A DNA stretch of 64,000 nucleotides from Streptomyces griseoluteus (GTDB lineage: Bacteria; Actinomycetota; Actinomycetes; Streptomycetales; Streptomycetaceae). Shown piece by piece: positions 1 through 9,009 of the stretch. Below the pieces are notes generated by a model. That model saw nothing but the letters and a program-made list of their open reading frames with translations, searched no databases and had not been told where the DNA came from. How positions within the stretch are numbered: the stretch's first letter is position 1; every line of letters starts with the position of its first letter. A program made the translations under genes and the position numbers. The DNA lies in NCBI GenBank assembly GCA_000717735.1, contig JOBE01000006.1:1-64000 (forward strand). The letters run 5' to 3'.

Positions 1-296
1 CAGAAGCGGTCCTGTCCGGGGGTGCCGAACAGGTAGAGGATCAGGTCCTGGTCCAGGGTGATGCGGCCGAAGTCCATGGCGACGGTCGTCGTCGTCTTGC
101 CACCGGTGTGCGTGAGGTCGTCGATGCCCGCCGAAGCGGACGTCATGACGGCTTCGGTACGCAGCGGGTCGATCTCCGAGACGGCGCCGACGAACGTGGT
201 CTTGCCCACGCCGAATCCGCCCGCCACCACGATCTTCGCGCTGGTGGTCGCCCGTCCCTGAGAACCGGAACCGCCATTAGAGCTTGCGAAGTCCAC
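1..296 (-). CDS. cvnD: Conservon GTPase CvnD (5' part of gene; runs off window)
   Basis: Ras-like small GTP-binding protein of a conservon, thought to work with the CvnA-B-C proteins as a membrane-associated switch. The visible 98 residues start at a GTG at 296. They contain the P-loop GGFGVGKTT (about residues 27-35), a switch-like threonine region GGKTTTT, and the G3 motif FGTPGQDRF right at the window edge. The gene overlaps the end of cvnC by 20 bp, as expected for translational coupling. The C-terminal half lies outside the window. Family assignment is firm; numbering as cvn1 rests on remembered synteny. Confidence 0.9.
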   Translation of the reverse strand, partial: MDFASSNGGSGSQGRATTSAKIVVAGGFGVGKTTFVGAVSEIDPLRTEAVMTSASAGIDDLTHTGGKTTTTVAMDFGRITLDQDLILYLFGTPGQDRF

Positions 297-681
297 TGAG
301 CACCCTTTCGAGCAGAGTCACGTCCGGCGTGCCGCCGGTCTCTCCGTTGCCCGGCTGGTGGATCGCCACCATGCCGGCCTCCGCCAGGTCGGCGACGAGG
401 ATCCTGGCGACACCGAGCGGCATCGAGAGCAGCGCCGACACCTCGGCCACCGACTTGACCTCACGGCACAGGTGGCAGATCCGCTGGTGCTCGGGGAGCA
501 GCGTGGCGAGGTGCGCCGGGTCGGCCGTGGTGCTGACGAGGGCTTCGATGGCGAGCTGGTAGCGCGGCCGGGTCCGGCCGCCGGTCATTGCGTACGGACG
601 CACCAGCGGCTGGTCGCCCTCGTGCCCGTACTCGTCGACTGAGTTGCCGTACGGATCGTGAGAGGCGGGGGGCGGGGTCAT
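277..681 (-). CDS. cvnC: Conservon protein CvnC (DUF742)
   Basis: 134-residue DUF742 protein, the third member of the conservon. The ATG at 681 is chosen because GGAGG sits 4 nt upstream and the protein then has the usual family length; an upstream in-frame extension would overlap cvnB. The N-terminus has RPYAMTGGRTRP. The C-terminal half is a winged-helix-like DUF742 core (HQRICHLCREVKSVAEVSALL, then LGVARILVADLAEAGMV). Its biochemical role is unknown; it is thought to link the roadblock protein and GTPase to the sensor kinase. The 3' end overlaps cvnD. Confidence 0.9.
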   Translation of the reverse strand: MTPPPASHDPYGNSVDEYGHEGDQPLVRPYAMTGGRTRPRYQLAIEALVSTTADPAHLATLLPEHQRICHLCREVKSVAEVSALLSMPLGVARILVADLAEAGMVAIHQPGNGETGGTPDVTLLERVLSGLRKL

Positions 682-842
682 GAATCCTCCGGGCGTGACA
701 GCAAGCTCTCTGCCGTCTGATGGGGCCGGTGGGGGGCCGGGTGGGGCGGCCGGACGATGAACAACGGTGCGCAGGGCGGTACGGAGGGGCGTACCGCCCT
801 GTCGATCGGTCGTGCGGTGGGGTTGTCCGGTAGGGGAACCGG

Positions 843-1265
843 CTAGTGGAGCAGGCTGCCCTGGAGCTCCGCGCGGAGGTCCGGGGTGAGGACGCTGCCG
901 GCCCGGTCGACCAGGAGCGCCATCTCGTAGCCCACGAGGCCGATGTCGCACTCGGGGTGGGCGAGTACGGCCAGTGAGGAGCCGTCGGAGACCTGCATGA
1001 GGAAGAGGAAGCCGCGCTCCATCTCCACCACGGTCTGTGCGACGGGGCCCCCCTCGAAGATCCGGGACGCGCCCGCGGTCAGCGAGGTCAGTCCGGACGC
1101 GACCGCCGCCAGCTGGTCGGCACGGTCGCGGGGGAATCCTTCGGACATGGCGAGCAGGAGTCCGTCGGCGGAGACCACCACCGTGTGCGACACCCCGGGG
1201 GTGTTGTCCACGAAATTGGTGATCAACCAGTTCAGGTTCTGCGCCGCCTGGCTCATCGCGTTCAA
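843..1265 (-). CDS. cvnB: Conservon roadblock/LC7 protein CvnB
   Basis: Roadblock/LC7-domain protein, the MglB-like partner of a conservon GTPase, about 137-140 residues. The domain spans nearly the whole protein: LNWLITNFVDNTPGVSHTVVVSADGLLLAMS at the N-terminus and SLAVLAHPECDIGLVGYEMALLV near the C-terminus. An AGGAG lies 6 nt upstream of a TTG at 1265, while the ATG at 1256 would be 15 nt away. I therefore give the TTG start, although many annotations would use the ATG. The gene is nearly contiguous with the cvnA stop codon, indicating one transcript. Confidence 0.9.
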   Translation of the reverse strand: MNAMSQAAQNLNWLITNFVDNTPGVSHTVVVSADGLLLAMSEGFPRDRADQLAAVASGLTSLTAGASRIFEGGPVAQTVVEMERGFLFLMQVSDGSSLAVLAHPECDIGLVGYEMALLVDRAGSVLTPDLRAELQGSLLH

Positions 1266-4200
1266 CTAGCGCTCCTGCTGATGGTTCGGACCGAGGTTGT
1301 GGTTACCCGTGGTCGAGTTGCCGGCCTGTCGGCCCTGCTGGATGCCGCGGCGCAGATTGGTCAGCCGGCCGCGGACGTCGTCGGGTGCACGCGAGACCTG
1401 GGGGCCGGCCGTGTGGGCCTGCTCCTGTGCGGTCCCGGGTACGAGGTTGGCCTTCGGCACACGGCGCGGAAGACCTGAGGTGGTGACACCGCCGGCCGCG
1501 GGCTTGCGCACCCGCTCGGCCTGGCGCACCAGCTCGTCGTTGGGCGTGGTCCGCCAGGCGGCCCCGCCGTTCTGCCGGCCGTCGGCGGCCGGGTCACCGG
1601 ACTGCCGGGGCGCGGAAGCGGACGGCTGCGGCACGACCGGGGTCTGCATCGTCTGCGCCGCGTCCGGGACACGCCCCGCACCCTGCTGCTGCCAGTTGGT
1701 CTCCAGCGAGTCGAACAGCGGCGTACGGCCGTCGCCCGCACCCGCCGGCGGCAGCGCCTCCGGACGGCGCGGCTGCTGGAGCTGCGGATGACGCGGCTGC
1801 GGCGCCTGCTGCTGGACCGGCTCGGGACCCTGGCGCTGACCGCCGAAGTCGCCGCCGGTCCGCTGACGCGGAGCCGGTGCCTGAGGTGCCTGCTGCTGCG
1901 CCTGCGGTACGAAAGGCTGCCGGCCGAACTGCTGCTGGCCGCCCTGGTACCCCTGCGGGGCCTGCTGCTGGCCGCCCTGGTAGCCCTGCGGCTGCTGCTG
2001 CGGGGCGTTGAAGTCGGGGCGCGCGAACTGGCCGGTGGAACCGGGACCCTCCGGGGCACCGAAGTCGGGACGCGGGAACTGCGCCGTCGTCGCCGGGTCC
2101 TGGACACCGCCCTGGTAGGCCTGCTGGGGCTGCTGCTGACCCTGCTGCTGCGGGGCCTGCGGGGGCCGGCCCTGCGGCTGCCGCTGCGGAGCGTTGAAGT
2201 CGGGACGCGCGAACTGGCCCGTGGAACCGGGACCCTGCGGGGCACCCGGAGCCGCGAACTGGCCGGTCGTGTCGGCCTCCTCGTGACCGCGCGGGGCGTC
2301 CAGCGGGGACATCTCCTGCTGCGGGCGCCGGACCGGCTGCTGCGCCTGGTCGTTGCCCCAGCTCGCGGCCTGCGGGCGCTGCGGCTGGGGGTTGCCCCCC
2401 GGCAGCTCGGCGCGCGGGAACTCGTACCCGCCGGAGCGGTCGCCCTGCGGGGCCTGCTGCGGCGCACCGGATCCGGCCTGCTGACCCGAGGTGTTGCCCC
2501 ACACGTCCGTACGGGAGGGGATGGCGCTCGCCGCGCCGCCGATGAGACCGCCGCCGGGGCCGGGCCTCAGCGGGTCGTGGCTCTGCGGGGCCTGCGGCAG
2601 CTGACCGGTCCGGTCCTGCTGCGCGTTCTGCGGCTGCGGGGTACGGGACTGCGGCGCGCCCTGCGGACCGCCCGCGAGGGGCGCTCCGTCCCGGGCGGGC
2701 AGCGCGGCCCGGGGACCGCTCGTACCGACCTGGCCGCGCGGGGCACCGGTGCCGAGCCGGCCGGCGGCCGCCGACGGCGCACCGCCCTGGCCCGGACGTC
2801 CGCCGGGACCGCCTGCCGCGCCGGGACCGGCGGGGAGCCGGCCGCCCGGGGCGGAGGAACCCTGCGGCATCGCGGCCTGGCCGCCGCCACCCGGCTTGGG
2901 CATCGGCTTCTTGCCGCCCTGGGCGACGTCGACCGGCAGCATGACGAGCGCGGTGGTGCCGCCCGAGTCGGAGGGGCGCAGCTGGATGCGGATGCCGTGT
3001 CGCAGGGACAGGCGGCCGACCACGAAGAGGCCCATGCGGCGGGAGACGGAGACGTCCACGGTGGGCGGCGAGGCGAGCCGCTCGTTGATCGCGGCGAGGT
3101 CCTCGGGGGAGAGGCCGATGCCGGTGTCGTGGATCTCGACGAGGACGCGGCCGTCGGGCAGCGCGTGACCGGTGACCCGGACCTTGGTCTGCGGCGAGGA
3201 GAACGAGGTGGCGTTCTCGAGCAGCTCGGCGAGGAGGTGCACGAGGTCGTTGACGACCCGGCCGGCGACCTCGGTCGCCGGGACGGAGGACAGCTCGATG
3301 CGCTCGTACTGCTCCACCTCGGAGGCGGCGGCGCGCAGGACGTCGACCAGCGGGACCGGACGCGTCCAGCGACGGCCCGGCTCCTCACCGGCGAGGACGA
3401 GGAGGTTCTCACCGTTACGGCGCATACGCGTCGCGAGGTGGTCGAGCTTGAAGAGCGAGGACAGCTGGTCCGGGTCGGCCTCGCGGGACTCCAGCTCGGA
3501 GATGAGCGAGAGCTGGCGCTGGATGAGGCCCTGGGAGCGGCGCGAGAGGTTGGTGAACATCGCGTTGACGTTGCCCCGGAGGAGGGCCTGCTCGGCGGCG
3601 AGGCGGACGGCCTCGCGGTGCACGTCGTCGAAGGCCGCGGCCACCTGGCCGATTTCGTCCCGGGAGTGCACACCGACGGACTCGACGGAGGTGTCGACGT
3701 CCTGCGGGTCGGACTCGGAGAGCTGCTTGACGAGCTCGGGCAGTCGGTCCTGGGCGACCTTGGTCGCGGTGTCCTGGAGCCGGCGCAGCGACCGGATCAT
3801 GGACCGGGCCACGACGAACGCGCCGATGAGCGAGACGCCGAGGACGAGGAGGATCAGCGCACCGTTGATGATGGCCTCGCGCTGCGACTCCTGCCGCAGC
3901 TCACGGGCCATGGTCTCCATGTCGCCGAGCAGACCGCGCTCGATGCGGTTCATGGCGGCGAGCTTGGTGCCGTACTCGTCGGTGAAGTTCAGGTGACCGC
4001 GCTTGGTGCCGCCCTGCATCGCGTCGTCCATGTTGAGGACGCGCTCGGCGTACTTCTCGGCGGCGGTGATCGAGGGGTTGCCGCTGGTCAGGGACGCGGT
4101 GCGCTCGGTGGCGTCACCGCCGGTCGACTCGTAGATCGCCCGGAAGGACTTGAGCTCGACGCCCTCGGAGTTGAGCGCGGCCTCGGCGTAGAGGCGGTCG

Positions 4201-5117
4201 CCCTGCTGGATCTTCCCGGAGGTCCGGTCGCTCGGGGGCAGGGCAGCCGCGATGATCGCCTGTTGGATGGAGGCGTACTCCTTGGCGGACGAGAACGCGG
4301 CGAGCGCACGGGTCCGCTTGATCATCTCGGGGTTGCTGGTCGCCTGCGCCATGTCCTGGGACAGGCTGAGCAGCGAGCGGATGAGGCGGCTGTACGCCTC
4401 GACCGTCACCGAGTGGGAGACGCCCTTCTCGTAGGCGTTGTCCCGGATGGTCTTGAGCTGGATCACCTGCGAGGCGATCTGACCGACGTTCTGGCGGATG
4501 CTGCGGAGAGCCTCGTCGCTCTCGGACGCCGGGATGTCCTCGGTGGCCTTGAGGAAGGCCTTGTACTCGATGTCCGTCTTCCGGCGCGGGTTGGCGACCT
4601 GGTAGTCGCTGGTCGGCCGGCCGTTGGCCAGCGGGCCCGCGGACAGGTCGCGCTCGGCCTGGAGGGCCTGCGCGAGGTCGGTCGCCTCACGGGTCAGCTT
4701 GGTGAGCAGCTGCATGTGGTCGAGCTGCTCCATGTCCTGGAGCGACTCGCTGATGCGGATGCCGCCCAGGGTGGTCGCCGCGACCACGGGGAGCGTGAGG
4801 AGTGCGACCAGACGCGTGGAGATGCGCCAGTTGCGCAGGGCTATTCGCGGGCCGGCTGCGTTTTCGGCGGTCCCGGCGTTCTCGGCCTTGTTCTTCTTGG
4901 GGGGTGTGTCGGACGGCTCGGCGGAAGCGGCCGCGGCGCTCGTGCGCCTGCCGCCGTCACCGCCCTCGCCGGACGGTCCCTGACCCTGGTTCTGGGCGTG
5001 CGAGGCCGAGGGACCGCGGTCGGTCCCGGCACGCGGTTCCTGCTCCGCCGGAGTATCCGCTCGGCCCTGACGGGCCTGGGGTGACCCCGAGCCATCCCTC
5101 TTGAAACGTCCCTGCAC
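1266..5117 (-). CDS. cvnA: Conservon sensor histidine kinase-like protein CvnA
   Basis: Large (1283 residues) membrane sensor kinase-like protein heading the conservon. In order it has a basic, disordered cytoplasmic N-terminus (1-95); a first membrane helix (about 102-120); an extracytoplasmic nitrate/nitrite-sensing-type helical region; a second helix (about 416-437, ALILLVLGVSLIGAFVVA); HAMP; a region with LDHLATRMRR; and a HATPase_c domain with N-box LLENAT (about 630) and G1 box DTGIGLS (about 663). From about 740 to the end lies a very long Pro/Gln/Gly-rich tail with repeated GQFxRPDFxAP units. The GTG start at 5117 has AGAGG upstream. It is the first gene of the cvnA-B-C-D operon. The signal sensed is unknown. 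Confidence 0.93.
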   Translation of the reverse strand: MQGRFKRDGSGSPQARQGRADTPAEQEPRAGTDRGPSASHAQNQGQGPSGEGGDGGRRTSAAAASAEPSDTPPKKNKAENAGTAENAAGPRIALRNWRISTRLVALLTLPVVAATTLGGIRISESLQDMEQLDHMQLLTKLTREATDLAQALQAERDLSAGPLANGRPTSDYQVANPRRKTDIEYKAFLKATEDIPASESDEALRSIRQNVGQIASQVIQLKTIRDNAYEKGVSHSVTVEAYSRLIRSLLSLSQDMAQATSNPEMIKRTRALAAFSSAKEYASIQQAIIAAALPPSDRTSGKIQQGDRLYAEAALNSEGVELKSFRAIYESTGGDATERTASLTSGNPSITAAEKYAERVLNMDDAMQGGTKRGHLNFTDEYGTKLAAMNRIERGLLGDMETMARELRQESQREAIINGALILLVLGVSLIGAFVVARSMIRSLRRLQDTATKVAQDRLPELVKQLSESDPQDVDTSVESVGVHSRDEIGQVAAAFDDVHREAVRLAAEQALLRGNVNAMFTNLSRRSQGLIQRQLSLISELESREADPDQLSSLFKLDHLATRMRRNGENLLVLAGEEPGRRWTRPVPLVDVLRAAASEVEQYERIELSSVPATEVAGRVVNDLVHLLAELLENATSFSSPQTKVRVTGHALPDGRVLVEIHDTGIGLSPEDLAAINERLASPPTVDVSVSRRMGLFVVGRLSLRHGIRIQLRPSDSGGTTALVMLPVDVAQGGKKPMPKPGGGGQAAMPQGSSAPGGRLPAGPGAAGGPGGRPGQGGAPSAAAGRLGTGAPRGQVGTSGPRAALPARDGAPLAGGPQGAPQSRTPQPQNAQQDRTGQLPQAPQSHDPLRPGPGGGLIGGAASAIPSRTDVWGNTSGQQAGSGAPQQAPQGDRSGGYEFPRAELPGGNPQPQRPQAASWGNDQAQQPVRRPQQEMSPLDAPRGHEEADTTGQFAAPGAPQGPGSTGQFARPDFNAPQRQPQGRPPQAPQQQGQQQPQQAYQGGVQDPATTAQFPRPDFGAPEGPGSTGQFARPDFNAPQQQPQGYQGGQQQAPQGYQGGQQQFGRQPFVPQAQQQAPQAPAPRQRTGGDFGGQRQGPEPVQQQAPQPRHPQLQQPRRPEALPPAGAGDGRTPLFDSLETNWQQQGAGRVPDAAQTMQTPVVPQPSASAPRQSGDPAADGRQNGGAAWRTTPNDELVRQAERVRKPAAGGVTTSGLPRRVPKANLVPGTAQEQAHTAGPQVSRAPDDVRGRLTNLRRGIQQGRQAGNSTTGNHNLGPNHQQER

Positions 5118-5611
5118 TAGCGTCGCAACCTCTGGACCAGGCGTCCTTCCGGATGAACGGAGAGGACGGTGTCGGCGTCAATCGGGGGGCGGTGGGCCCC
5201 CCAGGTGGTCGTCGGTGACCGGCGCAGTTCCCCCTTTCCCGCCACTCGGCCGGCGCTGCGTTGCGCCCCCTGCGCGCCGGCTTGAAACCCGCGGCGGTGC
5301 GTGGAATTCCAGCACAGTGCCGGACCTCCAACAAGAGCCGCGTGTCGCGCCGGGAGGGTCATGACAACCCGTGCGCATCCTGTCACCGCATGTAGAAGAT
5401 GATCACGGAGGATTGGGACTTTTCCTCTCCAATGGCTGCGCGTACCCGTGTGTCCCAGTCGCGATGATCAGGAGCGGAATAGAACATTCAGTGGCGGAAT
5501 GTCCCTTTCCGTGGCGAGGAGGGACCGTCCGTAATGCCAGGAATGTCCGGGCGGTGGTGAGCAAACTCACACGCTGATCGATGTCTTAGCCATGCATTCG
5601 AAGGGAATCGC
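5118..5611. other. Intergenic region between divergent cvnA and a small ORF
   Basis: About 490 bp with no convincing gene. It must hold the conservon promoter (minus strand) and the promoter of the downstream small ORF (plus strand). The stretch 5380-5610 is noticeably less G+C-rich than its flanks. I could not assign -35/-10 elements with confidence, and the short ORFs here lack codon bias. Confidence 0.5.
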
Positions 5612-5896
5612 ATGTTTAGCCTGACGCTTTACACCACCTCGCGCCCGTACGCGGCGCCCGTTCCGGAACAAGGTCAGATCACCGCGATGAAGACGACGAC
5701 GCCGACGCCCGGCACCACGGCCAACCCCCGCCGTTCCACCCTCGTCCACCTCACGGACGCCGCAGACCTCGGCCGCGGCGCGCAGCCGGAGTACGCGCTC
5801 GCCCTGCCCACCAGGACGGCCAACCCCCGCCGCACGATCCTCATGCAGCCCCCGGCGCCCTACCAGCCGGAGCCGTACGCCTCCGCGTCGCGCTGA
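5612..5896 (+). CDS. Small hypothetical protein with duplicated TANPRR motif
   Basis: 94-residue protein of unknown function. The ATG at 5612 is preceded at good spacing by AAGGGA, which supports translation. A shorter form could start at the ATG at 5687 (MKTTTPTPG). The sequence is low in complexity, rich in Pro, Thr and Ala, and ends in PEPYASASR. A short unit occurs twice: TANPRRSTLVHL and TANPRRTILMQP, about 38 residues apart. No signal peptide, membrane helix or catalytic motif is visible. Third-position G/C is high in the latter two thirds, consistent with coding. No family recognised. Confidence 0.55.
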   Translation: MFSLTLYTTSRPYAAPVPEQGQITAMKTTTPTPGTTANPRRSTLVHLTDAADLGRGAQPEYALALPTRTANPRRTILMQPPAPYQPEPYASASR

Positions 5897-5976
5897 TTTC
5901 GCAGGTCGGCCGCCCCCGCCGCGTTAGCCTGGAGCGTCAGACTCCAGCCAGTACCAAGTGAGGGGCGACAGCACTC

Positions 5977-6771
5977 GTGCGCATCGCCAGATTCTCCATC
6001 GACGGCAATGTGGCCTTCGGTGCCGTCGAGGGTGAGGGCACCGTCGAATCCGGCGGCCTCGTCCTCGACATCATCAAGGGCATCCCGTACACCGACTTCG
6101 AGCTCAGCGGCACCAAGGTCCCGCTGAGCAAGGTACGGCTCCTGCCGCCCGTGCTCCCCAACAAGGTCGTGGCCATCGGCCGCAACTACGCGGAGCACGC
6201 CGCCGAACTCGGCAACGAGGTCCCCGACGTCCCCGTCGCCTTCTTCAAGCCCACCACCTCGGTGATCGGCCCCGGCGACGCCATCGAGTACCCCTCCTTC
6301 TCCAACGAGCTGCACCACGAGGCCGAACTGGCCGTGGTCATCGGCCGCATGTGCCGCGAGGTGCCCCGCGAGCGCGTGAAGGACGTCGTCTTCGGCTACA
6401 CCTGCGCCAACGACGTCACCGCCCGCGACGCCCAGAAGCGCGAGAAGCAGTGGGCCCGCGCCAAGGGCTTCGACACCTCCTGCCCCCTGGGGCCCTGGGT
6501 GGAGACCGACCTGACCCTCGCCGCCGCCGGCGACCTGACCATCCAGGCCACGGTCAACGGCGAACAGCGCCAGCTGGGTCGGACGAGCGACATGATCCGC
6601 TCCATCGAGGACCTGGTCGTCCACATCACCGAGGCCATGACGCTGCTTCCCGGCGACGTCATCCTCACCGGCACCCCCGCCGGGGTCGGCCCCCTCAACG
6701 TCGGCGACGAGGTCGCCGTCACCATCGAAGGCATCGGCACTCTCACCAATAGGGTGATCAAGCGTGGCTAA
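5977..6771 (+). CDS. Fumarylacetoacetate hydrolase family protein
   Basis: 264-residue FAH-superfamily enzyme; members hydrolyse, decarboxylate or hydrate 2-oxo/acylpyruvate-type compounds in the cytosol using a divalent metal. The GTG start at 5977 has AGGGG 11 nt upstream. The fold signature is clear: [15 protein letters not shown], then [15 protein letters not shown], metal-ligand region [11 protein letters not shown], and [14 protein letters not shown]. The C-terminus has [16 protein letters not shown]. The stop overlaps the gltX start by 8 bp, so the two are co-translated, but the physiological substrate cannot be told from sequence. Confidence 0.9.
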   Translation: MRIARFSIDGNVAFGAVEGEGTVESGGLVLDIIKGIPYTDFELSGTKVPLSKVRLLPPVLPNKVVAIGRNYAEHAAELGNEVPDVPVAFFKPTTSVIGPGDAIEYPSFSNELHHEAELAVVIGRMCREVPRERVKDVVFGYTCANDVTARDAQKREKQWARAKGFDTSCPLGPWVETDLTLAAAGDLTIQATVNGEQRQLGRTSDMIRSIEDLVVHITEAMTLLPGDVILTGTPAGVGPLNVGDEVAVTIEGIGTLTNRVIKRG

Positions 6772-8239
6772 CGCGAACATCCGCGTCCGTTTCTGTCCCT
6801 CGCCGACCGGCAACCCCCACGTGGGCCTGGTCCGCACCGCCCTCTTCAACTGGGCCTTCGCCCGGCACAACCAGGGCACCATGGTCTTCCGCATCGAGGA
6901 CACCGACGCCGCTCGCGACTCCGAGGAGTCGTACGAGCAGCTGCTCGACTCCCTGAAGTGGCTGGGCCTCGACTGGGACGAGGGCCCGGAGGTCGGCGGC
7001 CCGCACGCGCCGTACCGCCAGTCGCAGCGGATGGACATCTACAAGGACGTCGCGGAGAAGCTGCTCGCCGGCGGCTACGCGTACCACTGCTTCTGCACCG
7101 CCGTGGAGCTCGAGGCCCGCCGTGACGCGGCCCGCCTGGCCGGCAAGCCCTCGGGCTACGACGGCACCTGCCGCAACCTGAGCGCCGAGCGCATCGAGCG
7201 CTACCGCGCCGAGGGCCGCGACTCCATCGTCCGCTTCAAGATGCCGGACGAGCCGATCACCTTCACGGACCTGGTCCGCGGCGAGCTCACCTTCACCCCG
7301 GACAACGTCCCGGACTACGGCATCGTGCGCGCCAACGGCGCCCCGCTGTACACCCTGGTCAACCCGGTCGACGACGCCCTGATGGAGATCACCCACGTCC
7401 TGCGCGGCGAGGACCTGCTCTCCTCCACCCCGCGCCAGATCGCGCTCTACAAGGCGCTGATCGAGCTGGGCGTCGCCAAGGAGATCCCCGCCTTCGGCCA
7501 CCTGCCGTACGTGATGGGCGAGGGCAACAAGAAGCTCTCCAAGCGCGACCCCGAGGCCTCCCTCAACCTCTACCGGGAGCGCGGCTTCCTCCGCGAGGGC
7601 CTGCTGAACTACCTGTCCCTCCTGGGCTGGTCGTTCTCGGCGGACCAGGACATCTTCACCATCGAGCAGATGGTGTCGAAGTTCGACGTCGCCGACGTCA
7701 ACGCCAACCCGGCGCGCTTCGACCTCAAGAAGGCCGAGTCGATCAACGCGGACCACATCCGCATGCTCGACGTGAAGACCTTCGCCGAGGCCTGCGAGCC
7801 CTGGCTGAAGGCCCCGCACGCCAACTGGGCGCCCGAGGACTTCGACCGCGCCGCCTGGGAGGCCATCGCGCCGCACGCCCAGACCCGGATGACGGTCCTC
7901 TCGGAGATCACGGCCAACGTCGACTTCCTCTTCCTCCCGGAGCCGGTCTTCGACCAGCCCTCGTGGGACAAGGCGATGAAGGGCGAGCCCGCGGCCCTCC
8001 TCACCACGGCCCGCGAGAGGCTCGTCGACGCCGACTGGAGCGACCCCGAGTCCCTCAAGAACGCGGTCCTGGCCGCCGGCGAGGCCCATGGCCTCAAGCT
8101 CGGCAAGGCCCAGGCCCCGGTCCGCGTCGCGGTCACCGGCCGCACGGTCGGCCTGCCGCTCTTCGAGTCCATGGAGATCCTGGGCAAGGAGAAGTCCCTG
8201 ACCCGCATCGACGCGGCCCTGGCGAAGCTCGCCGCGTAA
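6764..8239 (+). CDS. gltX: Glutamate--tRNA ligase
   Basis: Class I aminoacyl-tRNA synthetase charging tRNA-Glu (491 residues). It is likely the non-discriminating type that also makes Glu-tRNA-Gln for amidation in actinobacteria. The HIGH-like signature is at the N-terminus ([11 protein letters not shown], about residues 10-20), the KMSKS-like loop is KLSKRD (about 253), and an anticodon-binding C-terminal domain follows. It starts at the GTG overlapping the end of the FAH-family gene. A cluster of tRNA-Gln and tRNA-Glu genes lies about 1.6 kb downstream, a suggestive neighbourhood. Confidence 0.97.
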   Translation: MANANIRVRFCPSPTGNPHVGLVRTALFNWAFARHNQGTMVFRIEDTDAARDSEESYEQLLDSLKWLGLDWDEGPEVGGPHAPYRQSQRMDIYKDVAEKLLAGGYAYHCFCTAVELEARRDAARLAGKPSGYDGTCRNLSAERIERYRAEGRDSIVRFKMPDEPITFTDLVRGELTFTPDNVPDYGIVRANGAPLYTLVNPVDDALMEITHVLRGEDLLSSTPRQIALYKALIELGVAKEIPAFGHLPYVMGEGNKKLSKRDPEASLNLYRERGFLREGLLNYLSLLGWSFSADQDIFTIEQMVSKFDVADVNANPARFDLKKAESINADHIRMLDVKTFAEACEPWLKAPHANWAPEDFDRAAWEAIAPHAQTRMTVLSEITANVDFLFLPEPVFDQPSWDKAMKGEPAALLTTARERLVDADWSDPESLKNAVLAAGEAHGLKLGKAQAPVRVAVTGRTVGLPLFESMEILGKEKSLTRIDAALAKLAA

Positions 8240-8255
8240 CCGCACGTCGTACGCC

Positions 8256-8296
8256 ACGGGGGCGCCGGCCGGAGGATCTCCGGCCGGCGCCCCCGT
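8256..8296 (+). terminator. Rho-independent-type terminator after gltX
   Basis: A perfect 19-bp stem with a 3-nt GAT loop lies 16 nt after the gltX stop. There is no strong U-run, as is common in Streptomyces. Confidence 0.75.
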
Positions 8297-8324
8297 TGTC
8301 GTACCCCGGTCCTAGGGTCGGCCC

Positions 8325-8969
8325 ATGTCCATGACACCGCCTGACTACGCCCACTGGTTCACCCCGGGAGCCGTCGTCCCGACCGAGGACAGGAAGGACG
8401 TCGTCTTCGGCGTCCGGGAGGTGGGGGAGCTGGAGCTGCCCACCGGCCGGCTCGTCGCCTGCGACCCGATCGTCCACCTCTGCGACGACGACGAGCGCCC
8501 CGAGCCCTTCACCGTCACGGTCCCGCCCGGCCGCTACCGCGTGCAGACCGCGGAGGCGTCCTTCACGTACCCCTACGACCACACCGTGAACGCCGCCGCC
8601 CGCCTGGTGATCCGCGACACCCCGGTGGCCCGCTGGGCGCCCGCCGTGGTCCCCGGCGAGGACGCCCCGGAGGACGACTACTTCGGCTACGGCGTGGACG
8701 CCGGCGCCGGCTGCTTCCTCGACACCGTCGCCCACCACTCCTTCCCCGGCACCGACGACGAGTCGGGCGTCGTCTGGGACGGCCTGGACAACAGCCCGTC
8801 CTTCCCGACCGCCTTCGTCGCCGAGGGTGAGAACGGCCACAACATCGCCGTCTTCACCTCCGGCTGGGGCGACGGCCTCTACGCGACCTGGATCGGCCGC
8901 GACGCCGAGGGCGAGGTCGTCTGCTTCGTCACCGACTTCCGCCCCTTCCGCTTCACCCGGACCCGATAA
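8325..8969 (+). CDS. DUF4241 domain protein
   Basis: 214-residue protein matching the DUF4241 family by pattern: LPTGRLVACDPI near the N-terminus, PPGRYRVQTAEA in the middle, and DAGAGCFLD followed by HNIAVFTSGWGDGLYATWIG. The last segment, with a GxGDG-like turn, is the family hallmark. The family's function is unknown; members are cytosolic and some occur near toxin or immunity genes, but nothing of that kind is next to this one. A second ATG lies two codons downstream of the start given. It stands alone behind the gltX terminator. Confidence 0.8.
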   Translation: MSMTPPDYAHWFTPGAVVPTEDRKDVVFGVREVGELELPTGRLVACDPIVHLCDDDERPEPFTVTVPPGRYRVQTAEASFTYPYDHTVNAAARLVIRDTPVARWAPAVVPGEDAPEDDYFGYGVDAGAGCFLDTVAHHSFPGTDDESGVVWDGLDNSPSFPTAFVAEGENGHNIAVFTSGWGDGLYATWIGRDAEGEVVCFVTDFRPFRFTRTR

Positions 8970-9009
8970 TCGCTGCCGGAAGGCCCGCCACCGGCGTACG
9001 GTCGGTCCC

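Noticed and set aside
1788..5084. A 1098-residue open frame on the plus strand opposite cvnA
   Set aside because: It is an antisense shadow produced by extreme G+C bias; cvnA on the other strand has clear domains, a start and operon context.
5371..5577. A 68-residue ORF between cvnA and the small TANPRR gene
   Set aside because: No ribosome-binding site, mixed codon usage and no homology-like features; treated as intergenic.
8325..8969. DUF4241 gene as part of a toxin-immunity locus
   Set aside because: Some relatives occur in such loci, but no polymorphic toxin, secretion or second immunity gene is adjacent here.
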